A stretch of 34,326 nt of DNA, taken from NCBI GenBank assembly GCA_016185105.1, contig JACPOE010000026.1, forward strand, positions 1 to 34,326. Direction: 5' to 3'. Positions 1 through 10,370 of the stretch are shown here, in pieces. The notes under the pieces are model-generated. The model was not told the DNA's origin and did not search any database. It saw only the letters and a list, made by a program, of their open reading frames with translations. The position numbers were made by a program, and so were the translations under genes. This stretch comes from Bdellovibrio sp. GTDB taxonomy: Bacteria; Bdellovibrionota; UBA1018. Position 1 is the first letter of the stretch. Every line of letters begins with the position of its first letter.

Positions 1-18
1 CTTTGGGGGGAAGTCTAT

Positions 19-534
19 ATGTCTTGCTTAAAATCGATTCGAAGATCCATGGTTTTACTTCCGTTGATGATAAGCGGACTTGCTCCTGTAGAAGCAGCAC
101 ACCACGGTACTCCTTCCGACCCTGCCAATGATCGTAAGGAATTTCACACCGTATTGACCTGCCTTTCTACTGAAGAGGACCCCTCGCTTCAGACCAGCTT
201 GATTGTCTGGCGAGACCACGGGAATATAGGCTCTTATAGTCCTTCTTCTTACACTGTAGAGGTTTTCCTGCCAGAGGGACCCACAGGCCAAAGACCCCCA
301 TCCTTAGAGTTTGAGCACTTACAATACTCTATGGAGAAAACCCCAGTATTTGCAGGAAAGGGCTTCTGGCTCATGGTCTACCGTAACCCTACCGGACAAG
401 TTCAAGCACGGCTGAGAGCAGTCGACGGGTCGAACTCCCAATTCTCTGTAGATGGAATGGCCTGCAACTTGATTCGCGAGAATCTTTTCCACTCGACGTC
501 GGGTACGCCAGCGCTGTCTCGGATCAAAAAATAG
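19..534 (+). CDS. Small secreted protein of unknown function
   Basis: Encodes 171 residues. A typical Sec signal peptide is visible: basic MSCLKSIRRS, a hydrophobic stretch MVLLPLMISGLAP, and a likely cleavage after VEAA (about residue 27). The mature part has two cysteines (in VLTCL and MACNL) that could form a disulfide in the periplasm, and alternating polar and hydrophobic stretches (SYTVEVFLPEG, FWLMVYRNP) that suggest a small beta-rich fold. The ATG is preceded by a G-rich Shine-Dalgarno at 5-13, which supports this start. I do not recognise the family. The next gene on the same strand also encodes an exported protein, but more than 200 bases separate them, so a shared operon is not certain. 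The existence of the gene is fairly sure; its function is unknown. Confidence 0.75.
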   Translation: MSCLKSIRRSMVLLPLMISGLAPVEAAHHGTPSDPANDRKEFHTVLTCLSTEEDPSLQTSLIVWRDHGNIGSYSPSSYTVEVFLPEGPTGQRPPSLEFEHLQYSMEKTPVFAGKGFWLMVYRNPTGQVQARLRAVDGSNSQFSVDGMACNLIRENLFHSTSGTPALSRIKK

Positions 535-746
535 TTTTAAGTTTTACTTTTCATTTCAGCGATTCATATGTAAAGACGCTGCGTGTCATTTTGAGTCATC
601 ATTTATTGATTCAAAGTTGGCGGGCACAGAGTGATCTCGCCAAATTAGCAAAGTGAGTGTGGGAGTCGCTGATCAACTTGAGTCAACCATCATGTGTGGC
701 TGTGTGCCCTTCCCACCCCGGCACTCAGCGAGAAGGGGCTTTTCGA

Positions 747-3068
<2,322 letters not shown>

Positions 3069-3081
3069 TTCGAATTTAAAC

Positions 3082-3115
3082 AAAGGGTCGAAGTCTTTGG
3101 ACTTCGACCCTTTTT
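3082..3115. terminator. Bidirectional rho-independent terminator
   Basis: A perfect 14-bp stem (AAAGGGTCGAAGTC at 3082-3095 with its complement at 3100-3113), a 4-base loop, and a T run to 3115. It sits between the stop of the LOG-domain gene at 3068 and the stop of typA at 3119, so it can serve both convergent genes. The T run is better for the + strand; on the other strand the tract is interrupted. Confidence 0.9.
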
Positions 3116-3118
3116 AAA

Positions 3119-4978
3119 TTAGTGAATCCGCTCGCTTCTTTTAACACTGCGAAGATTCCCGCTCAGAACCTTCTTTCGAAGACGAATCGATTCGGGAGTC
3201 ACTTCAATCCACTCATCCTCATCGATCCAATCAATACACTGTTCTAGGGACATTTTTCGAATTCCAGAAAGGGTAACCAAAACTTCGGCGTGCGCAGCTC
3301 GAATATTGGTGAGCTTCTTTTCCTTACAAGGATTCACGTTGAGATCGTTTTCCTTATTGTGTTCACCAATAATCATCCCTTCATACACAGGCTGACCCGG
3401 TGAAACGAAAAGAATGCCACGATCTTCTAATGCCAAGAGGGCGTACTCGACGGTGTCCCCAGTACGATCCGAAATAAGCGCTCCGGAGGTTCGATGAGGA
3501 AGGTCACCTTTGTGAGGGCCAAAGCCCAATAAATAGGTGCTAAACAATCCGTCTCCGCGAGTCACTGTCAAATATTTCGACCGCATCCCTAGCAGACCGC
3601 GTGTTGGAATGTCGAACTCAAGTCGCACACGATGGCTGCCATGACCTGAGCCACCTTCATACTTGGTCAAAATTCCTTTTCGACTTTGAAAGAGCTGACT
3701 GACGTCTCCCACTGCGGTTTCCGGGAGATCAAGAACAGCTCGCTCCATGGGCTCAAGACGGCTTCCGTCTTCATCCGTTTTGTAAAGAACAGTTGGCTTG
3801 CCGACCATGAATTCAAAACCTTCACGGCGCATTTGCTCAATCAGGATCGCAAACTGCAATTCACCCCGACCCAAAATCCGGAACTGGTCATTGACATCCA
3901 GATCTTCCATTCGAAGCGCAACATTCTGTCGAACTTCACGAATCAGACGTTCTCGCAGCTTTCGAGATTGAATAGCCTCCCCCTCTTGTCCTGAAAGGGG
4001 CGAAGTATTCACGGAAAAAATCATCCCCAGGGTGGGTTTTTCAACGACAATCCTAGGTAAAGTATCCTGGGTATCTGTTGCAGTCAGGGAATCACCGATT
4101 TCAACCGCTTCGCTGCCGGCAATGACCCCAATATCCCCAGCTTCTAAAACCTCAACTTCAGCCTGGCGCAAGCCTTCAAACGTATAAAGCTGGTTGACGG
4201 TAAAAGACTCAACCTTGGGCTGACCATCCGGGGTGATCCCTCTTCTATAAATTCTCTGATTCTTTTTTACACTTCCCTGATTGATACGACCAATCGCTAG
4301 CCTTCCAACGTATTCAGAATAGGAAAGATTGGAAACCAGCATCTGAAGTTGGGTCCCTTCACTTACCTTGGGACGTGGAATGTCTCTTAACACTTCGTCA
4401 AACAAGGGCTGCAAAGACCCTTTAGTTTCACCGGAAAGCAATCCAGGAAGATCGTCATATTTAGTAGTACACCAGCCTTGACGGGCACAGGCGTAAATAA
4501 TCGGAAAATCAGCCTGTGCTTCATTGGCACCTAGATCGACAAAAAGATCGAAAGCCTGATTTACTACTTCGCGGGTTCTGGCGTCAGGGCGGTCTACTTT
4601 ATTGATGACAAGAATCACCCGCAATCCCTGACTCAAGGCTTTTTGAAGAACAAAGCGAGTTTGAGGAAGAGGCCCTTCAGCGGCATCCACCAGTAGGAGT
4701 GCACCGTCGACCATTCCCATAATTCGTTCGACCTCACCCCCAAAGTCGGCGTGGCCGGGAGTATCGACGATATTAATCTTGGTGTCCCCGACATGAACTG
4801 AGGTGTTCTTCGCCAAGATTGTAATTCCGCGTTCCTTTTCCAGGTCCATGGAATCCATCACCCTTTCAGTGAGGGCTTGATGTTGTTTGAACGTTCCAGC
4901 TTGACGCAAAAGAAAATCAACTAGTGTCGTCTTCCCGTGGTCGACGTGGGCAATAATACAAATATTTCTTAATTCCAT
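3119..4978 (-). CDS. typA: TypA/BipA translational GTPase
   Basis: 619 residues, close to the usual 600-615 of TypA/BipA, a ribosome-binding GTPase of the EF-G family that helps 50S assembly and stress adaptation. Visible motifs: P-loop AHVDHGKTT near residue 10, switch region [22 protein letters not shown], and NKVDRPDA. After the G domain come the beta-barrel domain (around 200-290), EF-G-like domains III and V (around 300-480, with [20 protein letters not shown]), and the BipA-specific C-terminal domain containing [20 protein letters not shown], which separates it from EF-G and LepA. It begins 10 bases after the stop of the downstream pntB fragment, so it is probably transcribed with the pnt genes. 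Its own ribosome binding site is weak (GGGAG lies rather far upstream). The 3' end meets the bidirectional terminator. Identification is very secure. Confidence 0.97.
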   Translation of the reverse strand: MELRNICIIAHVDHGKTTLVDFLLRQAGTFKQHQALTERVMDSMDLEKERGITILAKNTSVHVGDTKINIVDTPGHADFGGEVERIMGMVDGALLLVDAAEGPLPQTRFVLQKALSQGLRVILVINKVDRPDARTREVVNQAFDLFVDLGANEAQADFPIIYACARQGWCTTKYDDLPGLLSGETKGSLQPLFDEVLRDIPRPKVSEGTQLQMLVSNLSYSEYVGRLAIGRINQGSVKKNQRIYRRGITPDGQPKVESFTVNQLYTFEGLRQAEVEVLEAGDIGVIAGSEAVEIGDSLTATDTQDTLPRIVVEKPTLGMIFSVNTSPLSGQEGEAIQSRKLRERLIREVRQNVALRMEDLDVNDQFRILGRGELQFAILIEQMRREGFEFMVGKPTVLYKTDEDGSRLEPMERAVLDLPETAVGDVSQLFQSRKGILTKYEGGSGHGSHRVRLEFDIPTRGLLGMRSKYLTVTRGDGLFSTYLLGFGPHKGDLPHRTSGALISDRTGDTVEYALLALEDRGILFVSPGQPVYEGMIIGEHNKENDLNVNPCKEKKLTNIRAAHAEVLVTLSGIRKMSLEQCIDWIDEDEWIEVTPESIRLRKKVLSGNLRSVKRSERIH

Positions 4979-4988
4979 TTTGAAACTT

Positions 4989-5501
4989 TTAAGACTCCCG
5001 AATTGCGTTCACTAAAGCCTCGCAAGTAGCTTTGGCATCGCCAAAAACCAGTGAACAATTTGGCGCATAGAAAAGCGCATTATCAACTCCAGCATACCCA
5101 GCTTTCATGGACCGCTTACTAATCAAAACATGTTTTGCCTTGTAAACATCCAAAATGGGCATACCAAAGAGTGGGCTTGTTTTATCCGTTTTGGCAGCCG
5201 GATTAACAACGTCGTTTGCTCCAATGACCAATCCAACATCCGCAGCAGCAAACTCGCTGTTAATGTCTTCCATTTCAAAAACAGAATCGTAAGGAATATC
5301 AGACTCTGCCAAAAGCACGTTCATATGCCCTGGCATTCGTCCCGCAACGGGGTGAATCGCAAATTTCACTTCTACCCCTTTTTCTGTTAAAGACTCGTAA
5401 AGCTCTTTCACGGCGTGCTGCGCCTGAGCAACAGCTAAGCCATACCCCGGAACAATAATCACTTTTGTAGAATTCCCAAGCAAAAAAGACGCATCTTCCA
5501 C
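4989..5501 (-). CDS. pntB: PntB C-terminal fragment: NADP(H)-binding domain III of transhydrogenase
   Basis: 170 residues matching only domain III of the beta subunit of proton-translocating NAD(P) transhydrogenase, which binds NADP(H) on the cytoplasmic side. Family signatures are intact: VPGYGLAVAQAQ, HPVAGRMPGHMNVLLAE, GANDVVNPAA, and KRSMKAGYAGVDN. The fragment opens at a GTG with no clear Shine-Dalgarno. In the same frame the homology runs upstream of that GTG (KGVKAASVEDASF, resembling the domain II-III linker in alphaproteobacterial PntB), across the stop of the preceding fragment. It is therefore better read as the 3' part of one broken gene than as a separate gene. The two frames differ, and the last membrane helix plus part of the linker are absent. 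Whether it is translated is uncertain. Confidence 0.85.
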   Translation of the reverse strand: MEDASFLLGNSTKVIIVPGYGLAVAQAQHAVKELYESLTEKGVEVKFAIHPVAGRMPGHMNVLLAESDIPYDSVFEMEDINSEFAAADVGLVIGANDVVNPAAKTDKTSPLFGMPILDVYKAKHVLISKRSMKAGYAGVDNALFYAPNCSLVFGDAKATCEALVNAIRES

Positions 5502-5512
5502 TGAAGCTGCTT

Positions 5513-6244
5513 TTACGCCTTTGTTTGAATTAAAAGGTTATTCCCCAAAATAAAGCCCGTCGCAGAGGCCGCCCATCCTGAATAAGAATTCAGCATAGAG
5601 ACCACTACCGGCATGTCCGCCCCACCAATGGGAAGAACCAAAAGAAACCCAAGAACAAGGGAAAAACCGGTCATCGCAAGGAAGGACACAAATTCATTGG
5701 CCATCACAAAGTGAAAACCAAATCCGATTGTTCCAAGGGCCAAAAGCGCGTTCAACCAATGTTGTCCTGGAAAAATCAACGGGTTAGAGCCTAGAATTTC
5801 CTGCAACTTTCCAAAAGCTACCAGAGATCCGGTGAACGTGATGGCTCCAATGACACTCCCAATAGCCAACTCGCTCATTTCTACGGTGTTCATCCCCGGG
5901 GCCCCTGAGAGATGAGGGAGGTAGGTTCCAGCAGCCACTAAGACTGCAGCCAAACCAACAAAGCTGTGGAGTGCTGCAACCAGCTGGGGCATCGCAGTCA
6001 TGCTGATTCTAAGGGCAAGACCAATTCCGACGACCGCTCCGGCGCCCAAACCAGCGATTACCCAAGTGTAGTTTTTAACTTCCGGGTTGATCAAGGTAAC
6101 GCCAACGGCGAGGGCCATCCCCAACATTGCCGATACATTGCCCTTCAAAGCCGTTTTGGGAGAACTCAGTCCCTTCAGACCATAGATAAAAAGGACCGTC
6201 GCAATCAGATAGGCAAACCCGAAAAAATCAGTACCCAGTTCCAT
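5513..6244 (-). CDS. pntB: PntB N-terminal fragment: membrane domain II, truncated
   Basis: 243 residues matching the membrane domain of transhydrogenase beta subunit. The proton-channel residues known from E. coli are present: His in MPQLVAALHSFVGLAAV, Asp in GGADMPVVV, and Asn in SMLNSYSGWAA. The protein stops as NNLLIQTKA followed by TAA. Normal PntB continues from LLI into one more membrane helix (a GALVGSSGAILSY-type segment) and a linker to domain III. About 50 codons are missing, and the following domain III lies in another frame, 11 bases further on. A whole PntB is about 460 residues; the two pieces here total 413. Either pntB carries a real deletion with frameshift or this is an assembly error. 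It follows pntAB closely in the operon. Confidence 0.88.
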   Translation of the reverse strand: MELGTDFFGFAYLIATVLFIYGLKGLSSPKTALKGNVSAMLGMALAVGVTLINPEVKNYTWVIAGLGAGAVVGIGLALRISMTAMPQLVAALHSFVGLAAVLVAAGTYLPHLSGAPGMNTVEMSELAIGSVIGAITFTGSLVAFGKLQEILGSNPLIFPGQHWLNALLALGTIGFGFHFVMANEFVSFLAMTGFSLVLGFLLVLPIGGADMPVVVSMLNSYSGWAASATGFILGNNLLIQTKA

Positions 6245-6255
6245 AGTCTTAGTCT

Positions 6256-6552
6256 CTATTTCTTCTTTTTAAACATTGCCAACATACGATTGGTTACGAC
6301 AAAACCGCCAAAAATATTAATCGAGGCCAGAAATACCGCCACAAATCCTACGATTTGAGCCCAAGAGGACATGCCTTCGGCCCCGCCCGCATGGCCGGCC
6401 ACAAGGATAGCTCCAACCACCACAATACCGCTAATCGCATTTGTAACAGCCATAAGAGGGGTATGAAGTGCCGGGGTTACGCCCCAAATCACGTGGTAAC
6501 CCACCACACAGGACAGAACAAAAACATAAATTCCAACTAGGGTCGGTGACAT
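6256..6552 (-). CDS. pntAB: Transhydrogenase alpha subunit, membrane part (PntAB)
   Basis: 98 residues with three membrane segments ([54 protein letters not shown]) and the characteristic [18 protein letters not shown] stretch. This is the separate small subunit found where the alpha chain is split into PntAA and PntAB, as in Rhodospirillum. It helps form the proton channel with PntB. It has a strong ribosome binding site (GAGGGAG) and starts 11 bases after the pntAA stop. The length and sequence look complete, in contrast to the pntB that follows it. Confidence 0.95.
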   Translation of the reverse strand: MSPTLVGIYVFVLSCVVGYHVIWGVTPALHTPLMAVTNAISGIVVVGAILVAGHAGGAEGMSSWAQIVGFVAVFLASINIFGGFVVTNRMLAMFKKKK

Positions 6553-6563
6553 TTGCTCCCTCT

Positions 6564-7712
6564 CTATTTCTTCTTGAATCGAATATCGCCAGAATGTGTA
6601 ACCAATGCCGCAGCAATAATATCGTCCTCAAGATTCAAATTCAGGCTCTGGGCTCCGTCTTTCTTTTGAACTATGAGATCCATCAAATTGATCACATTAT
6701 GCCCATAAAAATTACTGGCATCAGCAGGGACCATTGCTGGGTATTTGGTAAATCCAATAAAAACGACTCCATGTTTCACAACAACCTGATCAGCAACACT
6801 GAGCGGACAGTTCCCACCGTTTGCTGCTGCCATGTCTACAATGACCGAACCTGCGCGCATGCCCTTCACGGCCTCTTCTGTAATCAGAACAGGAGCCTTT
6901 CGTCCGGGAATGTTTGCGGTGGAGATAATGATATCCGATTTCTTCAACCTTTCGGTCAGGAGGGCCTGTTGTTTTTTCTTACCCTCTTCAGAAAGCTCTT
7001 TGGCGTATCCCCCGGTTCCAGAGCCTTCCTCTCCCACATCCAGCTCCACAAACTTGGCACCTAAAGACTGGATCTGTTCTTTTACTTCAGCCCGAACATC
7101 GTAGGCCTCGACCAACGCGCCGAGTTTCTTTGCCGTCGCGATGGCTTGCAAGCCTGCCACGCCCGCCCCTAAAATCATGACCTTGGCTGGTTTAGCAGAT
7201 CCAGCTGAAGTCATCATCAAGGGGAAAAAACGACCATATCGGGTTGAGGCCTCTAAAACCGCTCTATACCCGGCAATGCCCGCCTGGGAGGACAAAACAT
7301 CCATGGCCTGGGCTCGGGAGGTTCGCGGAATCAGCTCCATCCCGAAAGCTTCCACTCCTGCCTGGGCTAATTTTTCAAAGGTCCCGTCGAGCTTATAAGG
7401 TTCAATGAGGGAAACGAGAACACTGCCTTTTTTCATTTGGCCGATTTCATCAAAACTGGGCTTCAATATTTTAGCAACGATCTGAGCCGAAAAGGCGGTC
7501 TTGGCATCTACCATTTCTACGCCTTCCATTTGGAAGTCTTCGTCCGGAAATCCAGCTTTGGTGCCAGCTGATTTCTCAATCCAGACCCTGAAGCCACGTT
7601 TCACCAACTTTTTGACCGCCTCAGGACTTACGGCAACCCGAGTTTCTCCAGAACCTGTTTCTTTTGGAATCCCGATGACCAGACTTGTTGAGGATGATGT
7701 TGACATAGACAT
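6564..7712 (-). CDS. pntAA: NAD(P) transhydrogenase alpha subunit, NAD(H)-binding part (PntAA)
   Basis: 382 residues, the expected size for PntAA (domain I). It binds NAD(H) and passes hydride to NADP(H) on PntB domain III. Visible: N-terminal [21 protein letters not shown] typical of the alanine dehydrogenase/PNT family, the family motif [16 protein letters not shown], the Rossmann loop [20 protein letters not shown] with the acidic YDVR following, and [19 protein letters not shown] 7712 is used; a second ATG two codons later is also possible. First gene of the pntAA-pntAB-pntB-typA block. The 114-base gap to cpaF upstream contains TATAGT (minus strand, plus-strand 7783-7788), a possible -10 without a convincing -35, so an own promoter is plausible but unproven. 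Confidence 0.97.
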   Translation of the reverse strand: MSMSTSSSTSLVIGIPKETGSGETRVAVSPEAVKKLVKRGFRVWIEKSAGTKAGFPDEDFQMEGVEMVDAKTAFSAQIVAKILKPSFDEIGQMKKGSVLVSLIEPYKLDGTFEKLAQAGVEAFGMELIPRTSRAQAMDVLSSQAGIAGYRAVLEASTRYGRFFPLMMTSAGSAKPAKVMILGAGVAGLQAIATAKKLGALVEAYDVRAEVKEQIQSLGAKFVELDVGEEGSGTGGYAKELSEEGKKKQQALLTERLKKSDIIISTANIPGRKAPVLITEEAVKGMRAGSVIVDMAAANGGNCPLSVADQVVVKHGVVFIGFTKYPAMVPADASNFYGHNVINLMDLIVQKKDGAQSLNLNLEDDIIAAALVTHSGDIRFKKK

Positions 7713-7826
7713 TCAGCCAAGGCCTTTTCTCGTTACATACGTTAATTAATTTGAGTGCATTTAACGCTTGATTAACTTTCCGACTATACCCGATTGAACT
7801 TCTTTAAACTATCTGAAAATGGGATT

Positions 7827-8963
7827 TTAAGCCGCGTTCTTGTTCGCCTGGATCATCTGCTGATACCAGGCCGGGGGAGTGAATTTCTCTTTTGGGAAGG
7901 GGAGCCGATTCAGCTCGATTTCGTGCATAAACGAAGGGATATACCCTGTTGGTATAAATTCTCCGACAATATGGCCATCGGCGGATTTCCCTCTCTGGAC
8001 AAACTTGTAAATATCCCGAAGCTGGTAGCGGCCAGCTTCATCCACTTCCGGGATTACCTCAGTAATATTGGTGATCTTTCGTGTTCCGTCGTGCATTCTC
8101 TTGATTTGAGTCACCAAGTGGATAGCGGCCGCGATTTGGCGGCGAATTGCCGCAACCGGAACCTGAGTGTCCCCCATCATCGACAAAGTTTCCAGACGTA
8201 CCAGCGCATCGTACGGTGTATTGGCGTGGGTGGTTCCCATTGACCCACCGTGACCGGTGTTCATGGCAGTAATCAAGTCCAGAGCTTCGGGTCCTCGGAC
8301 TTCCCCGACTACAATTCGATCTGGACGAAGCCTGAGGGCAGACTTGATGAGATCTCTGATGGAAACAGCACCCTTGCCCATTTCGTCAGGGTGTTTGGTT
8401 TCGAAAAAAACCACATGATCCGTGTTAATCTTCAACTCAGAAGAGTCTTCTATGATCAGCAATCGCTGCGTTCCTGGAATTCTGGAACCGAGAACATTCA
8501 GGAGTGTCGTTTTCCCTGAGCCAGTGCCCCCAGAGATAATGATGTTCTTGGCGAGATAGATACAGACATCCAAGAAGCGAGCCCCCTCTTTGGAGATTGA
8601 CCCACGGTTAATTAAATCAACGAAACTTGGATTACCCTTCGAAAACTTTCGAATAGATAGGGTCGCGCCCTTTCTTGAACAAGGAGGAAGAACCGCAGCC
8701 ACGCGGCTTCCATCTGGAAGACGGGCGTCCAAGATCGGATTATCCTCATCGATCCTTCGCCCTACGAACTGAGCAATATTACGAATAGCCGCTTCCAGCG
8801 CTTGCTCATCCATAAATTTTGCAGGAGTCTTTTCCAGTAGGCCTCGACGCTCGACAAAAACCTCGTTTGGCCCGTTGACCAATACTTCCGTAATAGAGTC
8901 ATCAGCCAAGTAATCTTTCACCGGACTGAGAAACGTGCCTACTGATTCTTCAAATACACCCAC
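7827..8963 (-). CDS. cpaF: CpaF/TadA-type secretion ATPase
   Basis: 378 residues of the VirB11/CpaF hexameric ATPase family that powers Tad/Flp pili or type II/IV secretion from the cytoplasmic face. Visible: N-terminal domain with DDSITEVLVNGPNEVFVERRG, then DGSRVAAVLPP and SIRKF, Walker A GGTGSGKTTLLN, IIEDSSEL, Walker B region RPDRIVVGEVRGPEALDLI, and the His box TGHGGSMGTTHANTP. The start is GTG 8963, with GGAGGA upstream overlapping the stop of the cupredoxin-like gene six bases away, so the two are probably one transcript. Other tad/cpa genes (prepilin, TadB/C, secretin) are not in this window, so it is an orphan here. The C-terminal tail after about residue 330 (PTGYIPSFMHEIE...) lies beyond the ATPase core. 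Whether it drives a pilus or another secretion machine cannot be told. Confidence 0.95.
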   Translation of the reverse strand: MGVFEESVGTFLSPVKDYLADDSITEVLVNGPNEVFVERRGLLEKTPAKFMDEQALEAAIRNIAQFVGRRIDEDNPILDARLPDGSRVAAVLPPCSRKGATLSIRKFSKGNPSFVDLINRGSISKEGARFLDVCIYLAKNIIISGGTGSGKTTLLNVLGSRIPGTQRLLIIEDSSELKINTDHVVFFETKHPDEMGKGAVSIRDLIKSALRLRPDRIVVGEVRGPEALDLITAMNTGHGGSMGTTHANTPYDALVRLETLSMMGDTQVPVAAIRRQIAAAIHLVTQIKRMHDGTRKITNITEVIPEVDEAGRYQLRDIYKFVQRGKSADGHIVGEFIPTGYIPSFMHEIELNRLPFPKEKFTPPAWYQQMIQANKNAA

Positions 8964-8969
8964 CTGAGA

Positions 8970-9581
8970 CTAGTCCTCCACTTTCTTGCTTCGTTTGGCT
9001 GCGACGAAGTTCTTTTCTTTAACCAGCAAGTCCCCTTGAATACCGTTCACTGGGCAGTAGAAACGGTATTTTCCAGGTGTAGCGGGAGTAAAAGTAATTT
9101 CTTCGATTTTTTGAGCCCGGACCTGTCGGCGAATTTGGAAATCGTCCAGCATGAAACAAAGGGGCTTCTTTGAAGCCCCAGTAATATAGATTCTGACTGG
9201 GATCTCGGGAGCAACAAAAACAGTTTGAGGAAAAAAACCAAGATCCCCTGCGATCAATCCCACTTCTTGAACTCCCGCCTTATTGTTGGCAGCACCTTTT
9301 TTTGCCGTCTTGTTAGAAGACACTCGGCTGCTAGCTAGAGAGCGCTGAAGTTCATCTGGTTTTTCCGAAACAGGTGAATTGGATTCGGCAAGATCCGGTG
9401 GAGAAGGGGGCGTACCAAACGAGGAAGGAGGGAAATCATCCTCATCCACGGCGTTATGACTTAGGGCGAGGCTGGCGCTAGGCAAGAGTAAAACCGCAAG
9501 AGCCACAGCAAGAACAAAAAGAAGTCCCCACCCCCGAATATTTGTAAAATCGAGTCTCTCATTTCCGATCCAGACTTTCAT
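8970..9581 (-). CDS. Exported cupredoxin-fold protein lacking copper ligands
   Basis: I choose ATG 9581 (GGAAG just upstream), giving 203 residues; the frame is open to a GTG at 9650 with a poorer site. Layout: short basic N terminus, hydrophobic signal or anchor segment (GWGLLFVLAVALAVLLLPSASLA), a Ser/Pro-rich linker, then a cupredoxin-like beta domain from about residue 105 (GDLGFFPQTVFVAPEIPVRI ... FTPATPGKYRFYCPVNG). In copper-binding members the last loop reads roughly C-P-x-H-G-x-M and an earlier His begins the H-E-F-x-L segment. Here the Cys is kept, but those positions are Asn, Gln and a Cys/Phe pair, so normal type 1 copper binding is unlikely. It is immediately upstream of cpaF and probably co-transcribed, which hints at a structural or assembly role in the same envelope machine. 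That role is inference. Confidence 0.8.
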   Translation of the reverse strand: MKVWIGNERLDFTNIRGWGLLFVLAVALAVLLLPSASLALSHNAVDEDDFPPSSFGTPPSPPDLAESNSPVSEKPDELQRSLASSRVSSNKTAKKGAANNKAGVQEVGLIAGDLGFFPQTVFVAPEIPVRIYITGASKKPLCFMLDDFQIRRQVRAQKIEEITFTPATPGKYRFYCPVNGIQGDLLVKEKNFVAAKRSKKVED

Positions 9582-9719
9582 GGTCTTCCACAGGGTCTCT
9601 CGCTTAAGACCCACCCTTTCCAGAGGACTTATCGTCAGAGTTGGAAACACTCTTGAATTAAAAAGCTGATTTTCCTGACTTTTTCGATTTCCATGGCGCC
9701 GGTTTTATCGACTTCGGAC

Positions 9720-9888
9720 TTAGGTATCCGACTTATTAGCTTTGAAAAATCCCTGTTCTTTTTGCTTGGCCGCACTGTAATTCTGACACACCACCTCAAA
9801 ATGACACTCGCAGTCTTCCAAGTAAATCGTCGTAATATTCGACCGTTACCTCTATTTCCTCCCCCGGACCGTGAAAAAATTGTGGCAC
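9720..9888 (-). pseudogene. Possible small gene split by a one-base frameshift
   Basis: This lies in the otherwise gene-free stretch 9582-9949. From GTG 9888 one frame reads an acidic beta-like segment (MPQFFHGPGEEIEVTVEYYDD). Another frame continues with YLEDCECHFEVVCQNYSAAK and ends at TAA 9720. Removing one A from the AAA at 9824-9826 (plus strand) would join them into about 55 residues. The Cys-x-Cys pattern and acidic composition look protein-like, but a 55-codon joined frame can arise by chance and there is no good ribosome binding site. I see nothing else convincing in this gap. Confidence 0.25.
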
Positions 9889-9949
9889 TCAATTTGCTTA
9901 CTGTTTTTCGGGTCTGTCAAAACCTTCAAAGCAAGGGATGGGGTTGGAG

Positions 9950-10309
9950 ATGAAAATTGTTTCTATTCATGCGGTCCGAGAAGCTCAGGTGATCAAAAAA
10001 GGAAATCCGGATTACCAGAATAGGATTTTGATGATGAGCAAGCTCGAGCTTCTTACTGAAATGATGGTTTTTCAGGAAGAGAGGGCGCGAATCGGGAAGT
10101 TAACCGTGCCGATGATGATTCGGGGCAGGATTCTATTTAGGGCATTGGAAAACGGAGCAGAAACGCGAGAACTGAGGTTACTCGCCCGATCTTATAACCA
10201 GTATTTGGAACGTGAACTTCAAACCCGTGCAAATGCTAAAGTCCATCCAGCACAGATTCTAGCTAACAACCTTGAAGACTATTTCCGAGAGCCACTGCCC
10301 GCAAGATAA
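9950..10309 (+). CDS. Small cytoplasmic protein of unknown function
   Basis: ATG 9950 (GGGGTTGGAG just upstream) is preferred over the in-frame ATG 9938, giving 119 residues. There is no signal peptide or membrane segment. The composition is strongly helical and charged, with LMMSKLELLTEMMVFQEERARIGKL followed by IRGRILFRALENGAETRELRLLARSYNQYLERELQ, suggesting a helical bundle or coiled-coil protein. I do not recognise a family. It is a lone + strand gene between minus-strand blocks, with the cupredoxin/cpaF pair divergent and phoH convergent. Its 3' end is followed by a strong terminator, which supports a real transcription unit. Confidence 0.7.
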   Translation: MKIVSIHAVREAQVIKKGNPDYQNRILMMSKLELLTEMMVFQEERARIGKLTVPMMIRGRILFRALENGAETRELRLLARSYNQYLERELQTRANAKVHPAQILANNLEDYFREPLPAR

Positions 10310-10320
10310 CTGCTGACAAA

Positions 10321-10367
10321 AAAGGGGCGTAACCCGGACCCTGTTGCGGTCTGAGTTACGCCTTTTT
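10321..10367. terminator. Bidirectional rho-independent terminator
   Basis: GGCGTAAC (10326-10333) pairs with GTTACGCC (10355-10362). The stem continues through near-paired bases to GACC/GGTC around a 7-base loop. It is flanked by an A run on the left and TTTTT on the right, so it can end both the small + strand gene and the PhoH gene whose stop lies at 10371. Confidence 0.88.
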
Positions 10368-10370
10368 GCT

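Noticed and set aside
7827..8963. A complete Tad/Flp pilus locus around cpaF
   Set aside because: No prepilin, TadB/TadC, secretin or prepilin peptidase is present in the flanking genes.
9635..9953. Open frames of about 85 residues on both strands in the gap before the small + strand gene
   Set aside because: Neither has a good start or protein-like composition. The third minus-strand frame looked better and is reported as a possible frameshifted gene.
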